Shown: piece by piece, positions 25,987 to 38,311 of the stretch
Layout of the letters: every line of letters begins with the position of its first letter
Position numbering within the stretch: position 1 is the stretch's first letter
From: Clavelina lepadiformis
Taxonomy: Eukaryota; Chordata; Ascidiacea; Aplousobranchia; Clavelinidae
Direction: 5' to 3'
DNA: 64,000 nt
NCBI RefSeq assembly: GCF_947623445.1
Contig: NC_135243.1
Span: forward strand, 17,678,479 to 17,742,478
Made by a program: the position numbers and the translations under genes
The notes under the pieces: model-generated
The model's database searches: none
The model's input: the letters and a program-made list of their open reading frames with translations, nothing else
What the model was told of the DNA's origin: nothing

Positions 25987-26805
25987 CAGAAGAACAAGGA
26001 ACCCCCACACCGGAACAAACTCCAAAATGACCAAAGATCATGACACCACCGCCATCGTAAATTCGGAAACCCAAAACCCATCCACTACAGAGGAGTCCAA
26101 CAGCTCATCTGACTTTCAGACTGTCTCTTCTCTAGACACCTCCGAGGCTGAGAGGATCTCAAGGGAAACGTTCCCCCATACACCATCCAGCAACCTCAAA
26201 GAAAACAACAACTAAAACCAAACATGGGAGTAAACCCAAAGGCAAGCGAGTTTAAACACTCATACCAAGAACAATCTGTATCAGACTATTAAATCCGATG
26301 ACTACAATCCAAAACATAGACAACTCTTTAACCCTAGCTACCATAAACTGTAATGGTCTTACCAAATCCCTTCAGCATATCCCCTTTTTCATCCAAAAAT
26401 ACCACATCCACCTGCCCAAAAGACTGATGAACGAGTAGAAGACAATCTACAAATCCACTCCGATATCCAACTTGATGTCCTAGACACTCATAAATCTGAT
26501 GACATTGACTGTCTCTCGTCCAATGATGCGACGTCTTCCGCTTTTGAAACTGTAGCTGAACTTGCTTTACACGACTCGGATAACCCCTTGTCCATCCCAA
26601 TCTCACAGCCCGATCATCCCTTTCATAACAACCATCTGCAACAATCTGGTGATAAGAGGAAATTGCTGTCTTGTTCCTCCGAAACAAATAGCGAAACAAA
26701 TCTGGATTGGACTATCGTTAAATCTAAACATGGACAAAAGAAACCCAAAACTTCTCTCACCGACACTCAATAACCGTATACCTCAGCTTCTTGTAAAACG
26801 TAATC

Positions 26806-27590
26806 ATGGCGATTAAAGTATGCTCTTTCAATTGTAATGGGATTCGATCCTCCTTAAAAATTTTACCTGCCTTCATGCATAAGTATCAAATAAATTCAAC
26901 TCCTTCTACTACAGGAAACGCATCGACTATGTCACAAAACTGTTCATGCATGGGCCAGTTAATATCACTTTCAGGCCTTCGTTAATTTCCCCGCTACTGA
27001 TGAAGCCAATCAATACTTTAAAGCTGGCACCTGTATATTAATCAATACCAACCTCCTGAAAATATCCTCAGTGCAGCACACTATAATCTACCAAAATCGT
27101 TTGCATTACATTTCTATGCGAATCAAGGATATCACCATCACTGTATATAACATCTACCTTCCTTCCGGGACATCTGCTAAAGCTTCCAGACTCCGAGGAA
27201 ATCTGCTGGATCTCCTACAACAACCTCTGCATACCTCGACTGGCAGCACCATCATTGTAGGGGGTGACTTTAATTTTGTTATTGACGATATAGACTCACT
27301 CAACCCAAAACAGACGAGAACGGATAAAAAGATACTATTGGACATACTCAATACATTTTACTTAACTGATACTTACCGGCACCTCTTTCCCAACGTTAGA
27401 ACATATTCATACATCCGATCCAACTCTGCGTCCAGGATAGACAGACTATATATTAATTCTCACAATACTGTTACCATTCAAGAAGCGACGTACCTTCCGA
27501 TTAGACATTTCTCTGATCATTCCTTTGCAATGAACGCTAATACCCCCTTTTTGGAAACCGTCAAGGAGGGTGCGACGTCTGTTCACATCC
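26806..27590 (+). pseudogene. LINE-A copy 1, apurinic-type endonuclease of ORF2
   Basis: ORF2 opens at the ATG at 26806 with CSFNCNGIRSS, the endonuclease N-terminal block, then shifts frame. The readable part 27071-27590 holds VYNIYLPSG, IIVGGDFNFV (GDFN catalytic block), SASRIDRLYI and FSDHS, the motifs of an APE-type endonuclease that nicks target DNA for reverse transcription. At least one frameshift around 26880-27060 inactivates it. Similarity stops near 27590, where R2-like sequence begins. Confidence 0.8.
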
Positions 27591-27621
27591 TTTTTGACTC
27601 CTCACCAAAAAGCTCGTCGCC

Positions 27622-28040
27622 TTGAAGTCCATTGTACTTCCGTCCGTGTTCTTTCAGTTGAGACTGCGGTCGTTCACTCGTGGGTCGCTACAGGAGTTTG
27701 ATAATACTGTCCGGCACTGTCTGAAGGTGGCGTTCCGATTGCCCAAGCGGGCATGTAGGGAGGTATTCCATGACTCTCCCGAAACAGGAGGCCTGGGCGT
27801 GACCTCGGTAGTCAAGTAGTACGACCTCCTCAAGATCTCCCAAGCCTTCAAGGTGCTGACGTCACAAGATGACCTCGTCGCGACCGTGGCATCAAATAGC
27901 GTCGCGGCTTATGCGAAACGTTTCGGTCGTCTATCAACTGTTAGCGCCAACGATAAGGCGGCCTACCTGAGTGGACAAACCGTTGGAAACTCTGAAGTTC
28001 GCCCTCCGGGGTGTCGTCTGGCCCAGAGTGTATGGACCCA
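27622..28040 (+). pseudogene. R2-like LINE C-terminal region
   Basis: Reads LQEFDNTVRHCLKVAFRLPK, then ETGGLGVTSV and, after one stop, VLTSQDDLVATVASNS and AAYAKRFGRLST. The R..LKLP...GGLG pattern followed by a helical tail is typical of the region after the RT in R2/NeSL-type elements. An in-frame TAG after VTSVVK makes it dead. It is CpG-rich like the fragment at 25149. Confidence 0.55.
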
Positions 28041-28770
28041 GGTAAAAATACAATGCTTAATTAATGACAGAGGAGAAAAGGTCACACACGGAGAAGGAAT
28101 CAAACAAATTGCTCACAACTTTTACCAAGACCTCTCGAATCAGGACATCCAATACTCAACGGAAGAATGCTAAGAATATTTATCATCCATTCCACCGATA
28201 ACAACGAGCACCGAAGAAACAACACCACCGTTCATATCTGAAGAAGAAATTAAATTAGCAATACCGAATCTAAATAATAATAATTCTCCCGGAACTGATG
28301 GCTTAACCTCGGAATTCTACGTAAAACAACCCTAATCCCAATATTTCAAGAAATCTATAACAACAGTTACATGAGAAGAGAACTCACTGAAACACAAAAC
28401 ATGGCTATGATAACGTTAATACCAAAGTAAGGAAATAGAAAGGAGATCAAGAATTGGAGGCCGATATCACTCTTAACACAGATTACAAAATACTGAGCAT
28501 AATTTTAAAAAAACAGGCTCATACCATATCCTTCCAAACCAACAATGTGGACGACTTCCGGGAAGAAACATACGAAAGATTCATTTTAACATACAGGCAG
28601 CAATTGAGCAATCTAAAGATAACAAATCAAGGCTGGCAATATTACAGTTCGATTTCAAGAAAGCCTTTGACAATCTCAATCATCAATTTATATCTGACAC
28701 CTTGGAACATCTATTAAAAACATAATTGCTCCACTTGCAATAAACCCCATTCTAGCCAACCATCAATGTG
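28041..28770 (+). pseudogene. LINE-A reverse transcriptase core, decayed
   Basis: Broken RT homology in shifting frames: NNNNSPGTDGLTSEFY (28270-28325), LIPK and KEIKNWRPISLLTQ (28415-28480), and FDFKKAFDNLNHQFIS (28650-28690). These are RT blocks of an APE-type LINE. Stops and frameshifts are frequent. The YADD block was not found, so the copy ends before or inside the catalytic core. Confidence 0.7.
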
Positions 28771-29091
28771 AATCCCCGAAAGTTCACTAGAGACCAACCT
28801 GCTCAATATCCAAGCTGCACTAGAAGGGGGGACCGGATAAAACCTGGACACGACCCAATCCACAGATCGTTAATGGACGGTTGCTGAAATAGGTTTAAAT
28901 CCGTTGGTTTGCAACAAAGCGTCCATGGGTCGGCTTAAGGATAAGTTTAAAGCAGTCGTTTCGAGAACGTCCATGGACGGTTTAAACAGTGAATACGATG
29001 AAACTTTTGAATATTGTAAGTGTAGGCTATTTACAATTTTTATGTGCTAATGGCAAATGTTTTCGTGGCACTTGGGGTAAATGGATGTTTC

Positions 29092-29460
29092 AGCATATAA
29101 AACATGAAAGGCAACAAGACAGTTTGAGTTGTGGCCCACTTGCTTTAAAGGTATTTTTAGAAATGATGTAACCACATTTGTGAAGATTAAGTATATTATC
29201 ACTAATCAGTAATCACTATTTCAAACTATTTGGCATCACAATGTACAATTGTGTAAATTCGTAAAATAAAATTGGATTTTAATCAATTGTGAAAAATTGC
29301 TAATGTATCTACAAGTCGCATATTCCGGGAGCTCAAAGAATCCTTAACGAAAATTCTTGCGATCAACAGATCGACTTCGATACTGATAGCGATTCCTGCA
29401 AAAATTATCTAATGGACTTCGGTAATTTACTGCTTGGTTCAACAGGTGAGAGGTTATTGG
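29092..29460 (+). pseudogene. Ulp1/SENP-like (C48) cysteine protease fragment, copy 1
   Basis: An exon beginning after TGTTTCAG at 29092 reads IKHERQQDSLSCGPLALK and ends at a GTATTT donor. QQD...SCGPLAL is the Gln/Cys active-site block of Ulp1-type SUMO proteases. The following piece (about 29330-29440) reads ENSCDQQIDFDTD, then LMDFGNLLLGST and a GTGAGA donor, and aligns with the next exon of the copy at 52142-52256 (ENFGNLLLNMT). The His- and Asp-bearing exons are not seen here, so this is a 5'-truncated relic. Just before it, 28860-28990 has mirrored GTCCATGGACGG/ATGGACGG motifs of unknown origin. Confidence 0.65.
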
Positions 29461-29498
29461 GTTTTTAATTAGAGCTGCAGTGTTTGTAGCATTTCACC

Positions 29499-30607
29499 AT
29501 GGTTCCTTTCAAACAAACGAGAACTCTACTTTGCCACTTTGATGTGAGAGAAGTTACAGAGACATTTGACATCACCTCCTTTATGGACCTGTTTATTGAT
29601 TATGGTCCCTTTAACTCCCTGTCTAATAACATCTTCGGAATAACCCAACCCAACTTCAACGAAAAGATCTTTGCCATGACTTTCAAGGCTGACGATGACT
29701 CTAAAATGCTATCAAACGAATTTTAAAAATATACTCCCAACGAAAACCTATACAGACCAAAATTGATACTGTCCTCCAAATGTGGGTGTTCGACGAACTC
29801 CCCTATCCCTAAGAATCACTCTTTACACTCTCCCCCTAGACATCCCGGATCAAGAGGTCATTCACCTCGTACTTCCTCTCAAGGATGGGACACCCTCCGT
29901 CGATTCAAATTCGGATCGCATTAGGCTTTTCCACAGTTCCAAAATGAGTAGCCTACATACATATAGAAATTGACCAAAAAAGAAAACCTTCTAACCAAGC
30001 AAATCATCATCAACGGCATACCCGTGTCAGTAACTATGCCAGGCAAACCAATTCTGAAATGTGCATACTGGAAAAATTTCAGACACAAATTGCAAACGCT
30101 AAAATTGAAATAGAAAATACTTACTTAGCTGCTATATAACTTACACCGGAGTGGTCTGTACAAAACATATATATTTTTTGTTTCTTTTCACCCTAACAAA
30201 TATTTAGGCCTAATTCTTGTTTTTAACTTTTACTTGGAGCACGGTACTGCTGAACCAAATATTTTCATAGATCTAACTTCTTGGATATTATATCACCCTT
30301 CGTTCAAGAAAATTTCAATAACTGCTAGTTTAACTCCAAATTTACCGAATCACAACGCTCTGCAATCATCCGTCTTATCCCTAAATCTTGAAATAAAAAA
30401 CTGGAGACAGATATCCATTCTCAAGATGGATTACAAAATACTTAGTATTTTGGAAACCCAACAAAGTGGAATCCCTGGTGGATCACTTGAAACCCTACTA
30501 CTCAACATTCCAGCCGCCGTGGAACAAGAACAAGATGGACTTGCCATTTTGAAACTGGACTTTACAAAAGCCTTTGATAAAGTAAATCACACCTTCTTCA
30601 CCAAATG
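29499..30607 (+). pseudogene. LINE-A copy 2, ORF1 joined to RT, internally deleted
   Basis: Starts with the ORF1 N-terminal domain (FKQTRTLLCHFDVREV, DITSFMDLFIDYGPF), then the MW...LDIPDQEVIHLV region with frameshifts, and a damaged knuckle near 30060 where CAYW replaces CAYC. From about 30230 it jumps to RT sequence with EIKNWRQISILKMDYKILSI and LDFTKAFDKVNHTFF. The endonuclease is missing, so this is an internal deletion rather than the usual 5' truncation. An inverted-repeat element follows at 30637. Confidence 0.7.
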
Positions 30608-30636
30608 AAATTACCACCCACCTTGATAGAATAGAT

Positions 30637-31057
30637 CAGGGCTTCCCAAACTGGGGGTCGCGACCCCGCAAGGGGTCGCAGAGCGTATACCAATTTTACA
30701 CGAAGTACAAAATACAATCAAAACAAAATATCTTTCCAGCCTAATCAACATTAAAACCGCCTTGAGACCAGCATTAGTAGATGTTGAGCCACGGCTGGAC
30801 TTGCTTTGTAGCAGAAAGCAGTCGCACCAATCACACTGAATAAATGTGTGTGCTTTTTTGTTTCCAGTGGCCTACATATGTGTAAAGTAGTAAGTAGGCT
30901 TTGAGTACTGGTTGCTTGAATTCAGTCTTTGCATCTCAATAAATGTCACTAATGACAAAGGTATATTTCGCACTGCTAATCAATTTAAACGTGAAGGGTC
31001 GCGGAAAACTTCAGAAGTTTGAAAGGGGTCGCGAGCAAAAAAGTTTGGGAAGCCCTG
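30637..31057. mobile_element. hAT-type MITE inside a LINE, exact 8-bp target duplication
   Basis: A 421-bp element with ends CAGGGCTTCCCAAACT / AGTTTGGGAAGCCCTG, flanked by GAATAGAT at 30629-30636 and 31058-31065. Mirrored GGGGTCGCG motifs lie just inside both ends. No coding capacity. It split LINE-A copy 2. Confidence 0.92.
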
Positions 31058-31065
31058 GAATAGAT

Positions 31066-31610
31066 CACCATCGTTTATGATAGCCCTCTTGCCTATGATT
31101 ATCTTCGGAGAATACCAGGAACAGTTTTTTTTGCAAACTGGGCTAAACACAACATAGGAACAAAACTGATGCAAATTTCCCCAAGTTCATTCTTCAATGT
31201 AATTAAATACTGGCCAAATCCAAATTATACATGGACAAAGACACTCTAAATCTACGACCAAGTGAACAACAATGATATTCTCCTACTTGCAGACCTCAAT
31301 TTCCTATTGCAGAACCTGCTGCTTCGGCCCATCTCCAACCCTGGTTGGATGCTCATACCAAAAAGTATTTTTCAAACAAAAAAGAACTTTACTTTGTCAC
31401 TTTGACAAGAAACTGGTTCCAGAAGATTTCGATATCACCTCCTTCATAGAATTGTTTATCGATGATGGTCACTTCAGTCTTTTGTATCAACACATCTTTG
31501 GAATGACCTAACCTAACCACAGAGAAAAAATCTTCTCGCTCACTTTCAAAGCTGATGATGAATCCAAAAATACCAACAAGCACATGCTGAATTCTTTCTT
31601 TCAGTTTGGC
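31066..31610 (+). pseudogene. LINE-A copy 2 tail and a further LINE-A 5' fragment
   Basis: Bases 31120-31250 read FANWAKHNIGTKLMQ and PNPNYTWTKTL, the extreme C-terminal ORF2 segment also present at 58740-58870. At about 31351 a new ORF1 N-terminus begins (VFFKQKRTLLCHFD, FDITSFIELFIDDGHF), has a stop at 31509-31511 and is recognisable to about 31600. So the 3' end of one element abuts the 5' end of another. Confidence 0.65.
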
Positions 31611-31617
31611 TCAGTAG

Positions 31618-32188
31618 AGCTATGAAATGCGCCAGAGGCTTTCTAACTAGGTTGGTATGAAGGGCGTGAAAATATCGAGTGAGCTATGAGGGTTTTATTG
31701 CTTTGTTTGAAAGTATGTTCGTGCAGACTAAGCACATGGGCAGTGATACAGTTTCACTGCTAGGAGCAATAGTAAAGCCAAACCCTAAATACTTACGATC
31801 ATTCTGCGTAATACATGTCAGCATTGCATGATCGCTTAAAGCCATGTTGTAAAACTGAAGTACAGGGTACTTCCTCTGTCCTGTTAAAACCACCAACTTC
31901 ATTTTCACTGTTGGGTTTCTTTTGAAAGAAAGGCATAAATACTTTCCTGTTTTCTAGACTCCATTATACAGTAACATTTCGTTAATGTTTGGTTAAAAGT
32001 CTTCTTAGCTTTCACATACAACTGGTGTTAAAACGAGTAGTAGTAAAGTAGACCATGTAGGCCTACTCCATGTTACGTTACACTGATGCAAATTACAAAA
32101 GTGATAAAGTTCTAAATCAGTTTAAAATTGGTTGTTTTATTTCTTTTATCAATGGACAATCCTGATCCACGGTTGAGAACCACTACCT
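31618..32188 (-). pseudogene. 5' end of a ZBED-type hAT element
   Basis: The minus strand starts with a terminal repeat resembling CAGTGGTTCTCAACCGTGG (about 32162-32188; first bases changed). A frame from 31908 then encodes a BED-type zinc finger with CLVCTNILSNKAIKPS, a stop codon, LTRYFHALHTN and LVRKPLAHF. The C-x2-C...H-x4-H layout followed by N-L-V-x-K-P-L matches the N-terminus of ZBED5/SCAND3-like hAT transposases. The rest of the transposase is missing. Confidence 0.6.
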
Positions 32189-32189
32189 T

Positions 32190-33240
32190 AAACCGTACAG
32201 GATACCAGTCATTTAGGGACCTTAGGCCTACTTGATGCAGTGGTTCCAGAGAAATTTACAGTTTTAACACAACCCTACATTATACAATGTATTTGTAGAA
32301 GTACTTTGCATACATGTCACTTTTGTTTTGGAATAGGAATTCAACAAAATTAAGCCACATTAGACCGCCCCACCATTAATTCCGAATGAGTGAACACCTG
32401 GCAGATGGTAAATTGTTTTACCGGTGTCAGGTCATAAGCTCCCTTGCGTATTTTGTTTACCTGCCATGTTGAACTTGTCAGTAGTTCAATTTCGCCTATT
32501 GTTTTTTTTTTTTATATCATTCCATCAAGTAGTTTAAGAATTAAAAATGTTCACTTCTAGTAAAAATAAAAAGTGCTGCAATGACCCACATGATTTCTGC
32601 CCAAACATTTGCCAAGTCAGAAATGCAACATTGAACATATCTTGGTTTTTTCAAAATAATCTTTTTTAGGAAGGTAAAGGGGTTGGTACTGAATGAAAAA
32701 TACGCAGCTACGATCCGGAATGCCTGTGAATGTAAGTGATAAAAATGTTGGGTAGTACCCCATAGCAATTAGACTCTGGAGATTATCAGTGACTTCGACA
32801 TTGACCTACATATTGCACTAACAAGAACACTCACTCGTGATTACTCTGCCAGCAGTATTTCCGCCCTATGAAAATCGTCAGGTGAACCAATCGGCAAGTT
32901 GACGTCCTCTACCAAAAAGTTGATGGTATCTGCAGTTCAACAAGTCGATGATAAAGAGACTGAAGCATTAGGGTGTTTTTTTACCTGACCCTAGATTCTC
33001 TCCAGTAAAAGAATAGTACATTGTCCATTACTGTTGAAATATTTGCATTACATTACCAACAGCTTGTGGCACATGATAAATAAATAGTTTCATGTTCAAG
33101 CAATTTTTTCAATAAAAATAATTACAAATATTGTGCCGCGTCTCAAAAGTTCTATATTGCTTGAGAGAGAAGCCTCACTGTCTCAGCCTTGGCCTAAAAT
33201 AAAAGACAAAAAATGGAGAACAAATGTATTAGGCAAATAA
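32190..33240. other. Unassigned intron sequence
   Basis: AT-rich, no convincing coding block. It must contain the left terminus of the old minus-strand hAT element (coding region ends at 33257), but I could not find a terminal repeat matching its presumed right end at 47178-47194. Confidence 0.35.
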
Positions 33241-34154
33241 AAGATCAACAGCCGCCTCAAAATTGAACTTTTTGAGCTTTCGCCGAAGCAAAATCAGCGA
33301 TAATATCTTCAAAATCAAGTTTCGGAACGAGGTCTCTTTCTATAGAAAGAATCGATAGAGCTGATAGCCGATCATCATTCATGGTAGAAGGTAAATAGGA
33401 CTTTATCATTTTGAGCTGTGAAAAACTCCTCTCAGAGCTCGCAATTGAAACATTGAAACACCAATGTTAAGATTAAAATTTCAGACACAAGCATAAATAT
33501 GGTGTCGTATCAAGTACTGTAGTTGTGATTTAGCTAGCCACTGTAAAACATCAAACGCTGTAGCATTACCATCAAACGTGGTTTCACTGCTTCGCACCAG
33601 CCTCTTAAATCTGTCAATTTCCAAAGCTAACTCCAAAAAGTTCACCTCTTCGTCATAAGTGCTTTTAAAAGCGTTGGTGAATCCATTGTGACTTTCGCTT
33701 TGCAGCAGCGCATGAGGATTCAAAAATCCAAACATATCATTCAAGTGGTGTATGCCGGTAAGCCTAGTTTCAGCTTCAAGTTTAAATCTGTCCAATGCTT
33801 GAAGCATGCATCTTCTGCGTGTTCACCAGGCACTCTATTTTTTCTGCGAACTCTTCGATCTTCAACTGGAATCTCTAGCTCTGTGCATTTTTTGATCACT
33901 GCATCCACAGAATATTTAACAAGATTAGGCTATCTCGTTCTTCCTCTAAAATCTAGAGCATCCATAATCTCATCAAAACCTACGTGAAGGGCCTTTACAG
34001 CAGCGTGACGATCTCCATCGCTTATCAATCACTTGCTTCAGCGCGATTGGCGCATGCTTTAGTTCAGAACAGAGGTGACGAACCTGCGGGCCGCCAAACA
34101 ATTTGAGGCGGGGAAGTGATCCATTTATGACTCGCAAGCCAGGCTTGAAATTCA

Positions 34155-34757
34155 GAAGCCTGGGTCGAGATTACAGAGGCCATGGTTCGTATAAATTGAA
34201 GCCTGGGTCGAGATTACAGAGGTCATGGGTTCTGTAGATTGAAGCCTGGGTCGAGATTATAGAGGCCATGGGTTCTGTAGATTGAAGCTTGGGTCGAGTT
34301 TGGAAGGGTCATGGCTCGTATAAATTGAAGCCTGGGTCGAGATTACAGAGGTCATGGGTTCTGTAGATTGAAGCCTGGGTCGAGATTATAGAGGTCATGG
34401 GTTCTGTAGATTGAAGCCTGAGTCGAGTTTGGAAGGGTCATGGCTCGTATAAATTGAAGCCTGGGTCGAGAATACAGAGGTCATGGGTTCTGTAGATTGA
34501 AGCCTGGGTCGAGATTGGAAAGGGTCATGGCTCGTATATAATGAGGCCTGGTTCGAGATTACAGAGGTCATGGCTCGTATAAATTGAAGCCTGGGTCGAG
34601 ATTACAGAAGTCATGGGTTCTGTAGATTGAAGCCTGGGTCTAGATTGGAAGGGTCATGGCTCGTATGAATCGAAGCCTGGTTTGACATTGGAAGGGTCAT
34701 GGCTCATATAAAATGAAGCCTGGGTCGACATTACAGAAGTCATGGGTTAGGCTATGT
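34155..34757 (+). repeat. 43-bp minisatellite, left array (about 14 units)
   Basis: Unit begins GAAGCCTGGGTCGAG. Two variants occur: A (ATTACAGAGGTCATGG then GTTCTGTAGATT) and B (TTTGGAAGGGTCATGG then CTCGTATAAATT). The first units repeat in A-A-B order, i.e. a 129-bp higher-order period. Divergence between units is low in the middle and higher at the right edge. The same unit forms an inverted array at 38887-39504. Confidence 0.92.
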
Positions 34758-35438
34758 AGCCTACGACTGGAAAGGTCACAGGTTTTTTTACTAAAGGTTT
34801 GATCGACAATAAAGAGGTCATGCCTAAAAGGCTGGTTTGAAATGAAATAGATCATGTTTTTTAATTAAATCCTGTATCACTAAGTTTGCGTTGTGCAGTA
34901 AATTATCATACATTTCCATATATTACGGAAATTAAGCCCCACAAATTACACACGAAGTTAAATTGAGTGCCACAGGAATGTTGAGTTATGCAAAACCACA
35001 ATACATTATGCAAGTACATGATAAAATTATTGTTGAACTACTTATTTGTGGTGTTTCTGATAAAATGCCTGCTACCAATTCCTTTTTTTCTCCTCACATG
35101 TTAATTACCCTACTGTCTTAGTTGTACTTTACAGGTATATAGTGATTTGCTTAGTAAGCTATTGAAGAACATAAAAATGGAGTGGTTTGACCATACATTA
35201 TTACTGCATGTTAGGATTTTTGATGCAGACCATTTCACGTTGCTCCTAGGATTGTGAAATCATTCACGTGACCCACGTTCAATTGGGAAGTCTCCTGACT
35301 GCACGAGTTAAAGAAAACACATTTACAGATAAACGTCTTTGTAGTTAGGAAATTGTTTAAAAGTACTTTCTTCAACACCCTCCTTTCCGCTGATATGCTT
35401 CAATTCAATAAATCATTTACAGTGAACGCTTGCTTGAC

Positions 35439-38311
35439 TTATATTTGTACCACAAACAGGTTAAGAACTGGAAAGAATTTTATTACAGTACATGAATTAA
35501 ATTGTGCAATGTTTGCATAGGAACTGTTCGTTTTCTGCCGGTTCAGCGGAGCAGGATTCGTGGATCCAGCGGCAGCATTGATCACATGCATACTAAAAGA
35601 TAAATAAGCAAAACAGTTTGATATTGCTGTAATAGAAGCAATTTCAAGTTTATAATATTTTGTCACAATGTACAAGATATGAGTTAGGGGGTTCATCTTG
35701 TATGATTGAACACTTACCATGATAGAGAGGGGCCCACAACTGTGGGTATCTTGTTTTATATTGTGGCTGTGTATTACCACTTTTGCATCTTCGTAAGATG
35801 CATTGAGTTTATGCAATTTCATGTTGTAAAACTTCTGGAAGGATCTATTTAGAATTGAAATATATCAGTACAGTATAAATACTTGTAAAGTACCGAACCC
35901 GAAATGTAAGCTCATGTGAGCCCGAGTGATAGGCGTGATAATATTACAAACATTGAAATTTATTTGTGAAAGCACAAATGTCCTTATTGACTCACTGTTG
36001 GCTACATTAAAAATCCTATATGTCCACGGTATACCACCTGCGTATTTCTTAATAGTAATAAAACTTCTTTGTCAATCACTGGCAAATTTCATGCACCGTT
36101 CCATGACAGATTACAAGCCAATGTTTTAATCACAGCTTCAGCTTACGTTAAATTAGTTGTAATGGTTGGAGCGATGGTATTTTCCCTCCCAAGTGGATCA
36201 TATATGAAAACCTCAGCGTTAGCAACATCAATTGCCTGCAAATAATGTAATGGTAGCTGCATGGTGATAGTTGTCAGGCAGATAGCTAGTGTTACGAATA
36301 ATCTTAATACATTGAATTTGAATCTCACCAAAAACACCCAGTGTGCTCCAGTATTTATAATAGTTATAACTGGTTTCATGAAACGTGCAGTACCTAAAAA
36401 CAAACTTCATAAACAACATGTCAAAGTAAAAAGGAGCAAATTATGGCTTTAACATACCCAGTCACTATTTCTGCGGGTAAATCTTCTTTTGTGAAACCAA
36501 AAAGTACCATATTGGGATGAAACAGTATTCCAATCCTCATTCTTTGAAAGAAGTTTTTAAACCACATGTGAATTCAAACGTGAAATACACACAATTTCAA
36601 AGTAAACCAATAACAACTGTATGGCGGTAGAATACCTTATATATGTTTTACAGTACAGCACATTAACTACACTAATTCAAATACAACATGTCAGTTGTGC
36701 TGCTAAAATCAAGTTCAAAGTACAGTATATTGTTTTTGCTCAATTTTACTTTATTTGTAAGCTGTGAACAGGAATATTTCCTAATGTGAAGTAGAAACAG
36801 TTATATATATAAATGAAAATATCAAAGCATACCTCAATACATAGGGCTTCTAGTGCCGCATCAATGACCTAAAGATAAAGAGATATACCTACACTTAGCC
36901 TGTTTACATACAACCTATTCCATAAAGAAAAATTATTAGATCAGCAGAAAATTTCAGCTTGCACATGTCATGGGTAGGGTTGGGTTTCTCAAAAATGCCT
37001 AAGTACTGTTCAGGTTAACATTGTAGTATAGCCCTATGCGTATAATGACTATAAGAACAAGGGCTGCTCATGCTCACAACATCATCGAGCCAATTGCTTC
37101 CTTGAAGAAGACATATAACGTCTTTTCAATTGTGTAAGTTTTGTGCAGTGTTTGGTGAAATAAATTTTCTCTGTCTCTCTATAAACTTGTGTGAGAATTT
37201 AATTCATGTTATAACATACTGTATCTGAGGATGCTGATAATTTCAGTATGCATGCATTCTGCATAATTTACTGGCTTTGTAGTGCTTCACAACTAATGTT
37301 TTAACCAAAACTTAAAATGTTTTTATTTACTTTTTCGGCCTGACTTTGCAAAGCAGTCGCTAAATATTTATCAGATGACCTTAAGCAGAAAATAGCTGCC
37401 CACCCTTGACCCAGCTATTACTATAATCTATCTGTTCAGCAGTTACAAACTGAAAAGTTATGTTTATAATACAAGATATTTAGCCCAAAACATTTATATA
37501 CCTGTTGATGTAGATGGCAGTTGTATTTCGCTGGACGATTTTATTGATCCACATTCCCCTGGCATAAAAATAGCTCTTACAGCATGACCACATAAAAACT
37601 ATCAGTACTGACCAGGCAGCTGTATATACTGCACAAGGTATAAGTGCAGTAAAATAGAAAAATATCAGCATTGGTTATATTGACATATTAGAATCATTTC
37701 CAGAGTCCGAGTTACAGTACATCCATTAAAACTGAGCAGTATTTGTTAGCCCAGATAATGAAATTTGAAAATGACTAAATGCAAAAAGCTACCAGGTCAT
37801 AATTAGTATTCATAAATCTTCATAAACAAAAATATGTTTATACATAGACTAGATACTAAGTAATTAACTTACCATTTTTTGTAACGAGGTGGTGTTTTAG
37901 AGGCCTACTCCGACCAAACACATGAAGACAAAAAGGGCAATGAAAATGACTTCGTCGAGCCTCAGTTTCACTTTTTCTGTTCAGGCATTCTTGCTTGCGG
38001 CAAGGAAGAGAAAAACCTTAACAAATACAAACATAACATTTTATAATCTAACAATGCCTAACTATACATTATCAAGATAATTAAGAAATACTTGCACACT
38101 TACCCTTTCTACCTTTTACTTCAAATTCCACGGCGTGGTTGAAATGCTTTTTTATAAAATGATCTGAAATATTCTAATTAGAAGAATTACAATTTTCAGA
38201 TATTTCTGGATTGCATAAAATACAACTTTTTCCTGAAAAGCTTTCTATTTTTTCAAAAATTTCATCTTTTCGGCCCCAAAACACCGAAGAGAAATTCTCT
38301 TTTGACTCCAT
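35439..38311 (-). CDS. Zinc-finger plus Ulp1/SENP-like (C48) protease gene of a transposable element, copy 2
   Basis: A spliced minus-strand gene between two inverted minisatellite arrays. Exon complement(38104..38311): MESKENFSSVFWGRKDE, then CILC...HFIKKHFNH, a C2H2/BED-like finger, GTAAGT donor. Exon complement(37873..38016): HCPFCLHVFGRSRPLKHH, a second finger, phase-compatible, GTAAGT donor. Around 36400-36340: VITIINTGAHWVFL, active-site His. Exon at about 36238-36150: VFIYDPLGRENT, active-site Asp. Exon ending about 35720: HNIKQDTHSCGPLSIM, the Gln and catalytic Cys, GTAAGT donor. A C-terminal exon follows. The first exon has an in-frame TAG (about 38185), so this copy may be dead or has an unrecognised splice. 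Exons between the fingers and the His block (36400-37870) were not resolved. C48 enzymes cleave SUMO-like modifiers; the role here is unknown. Confidence 0.65.
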
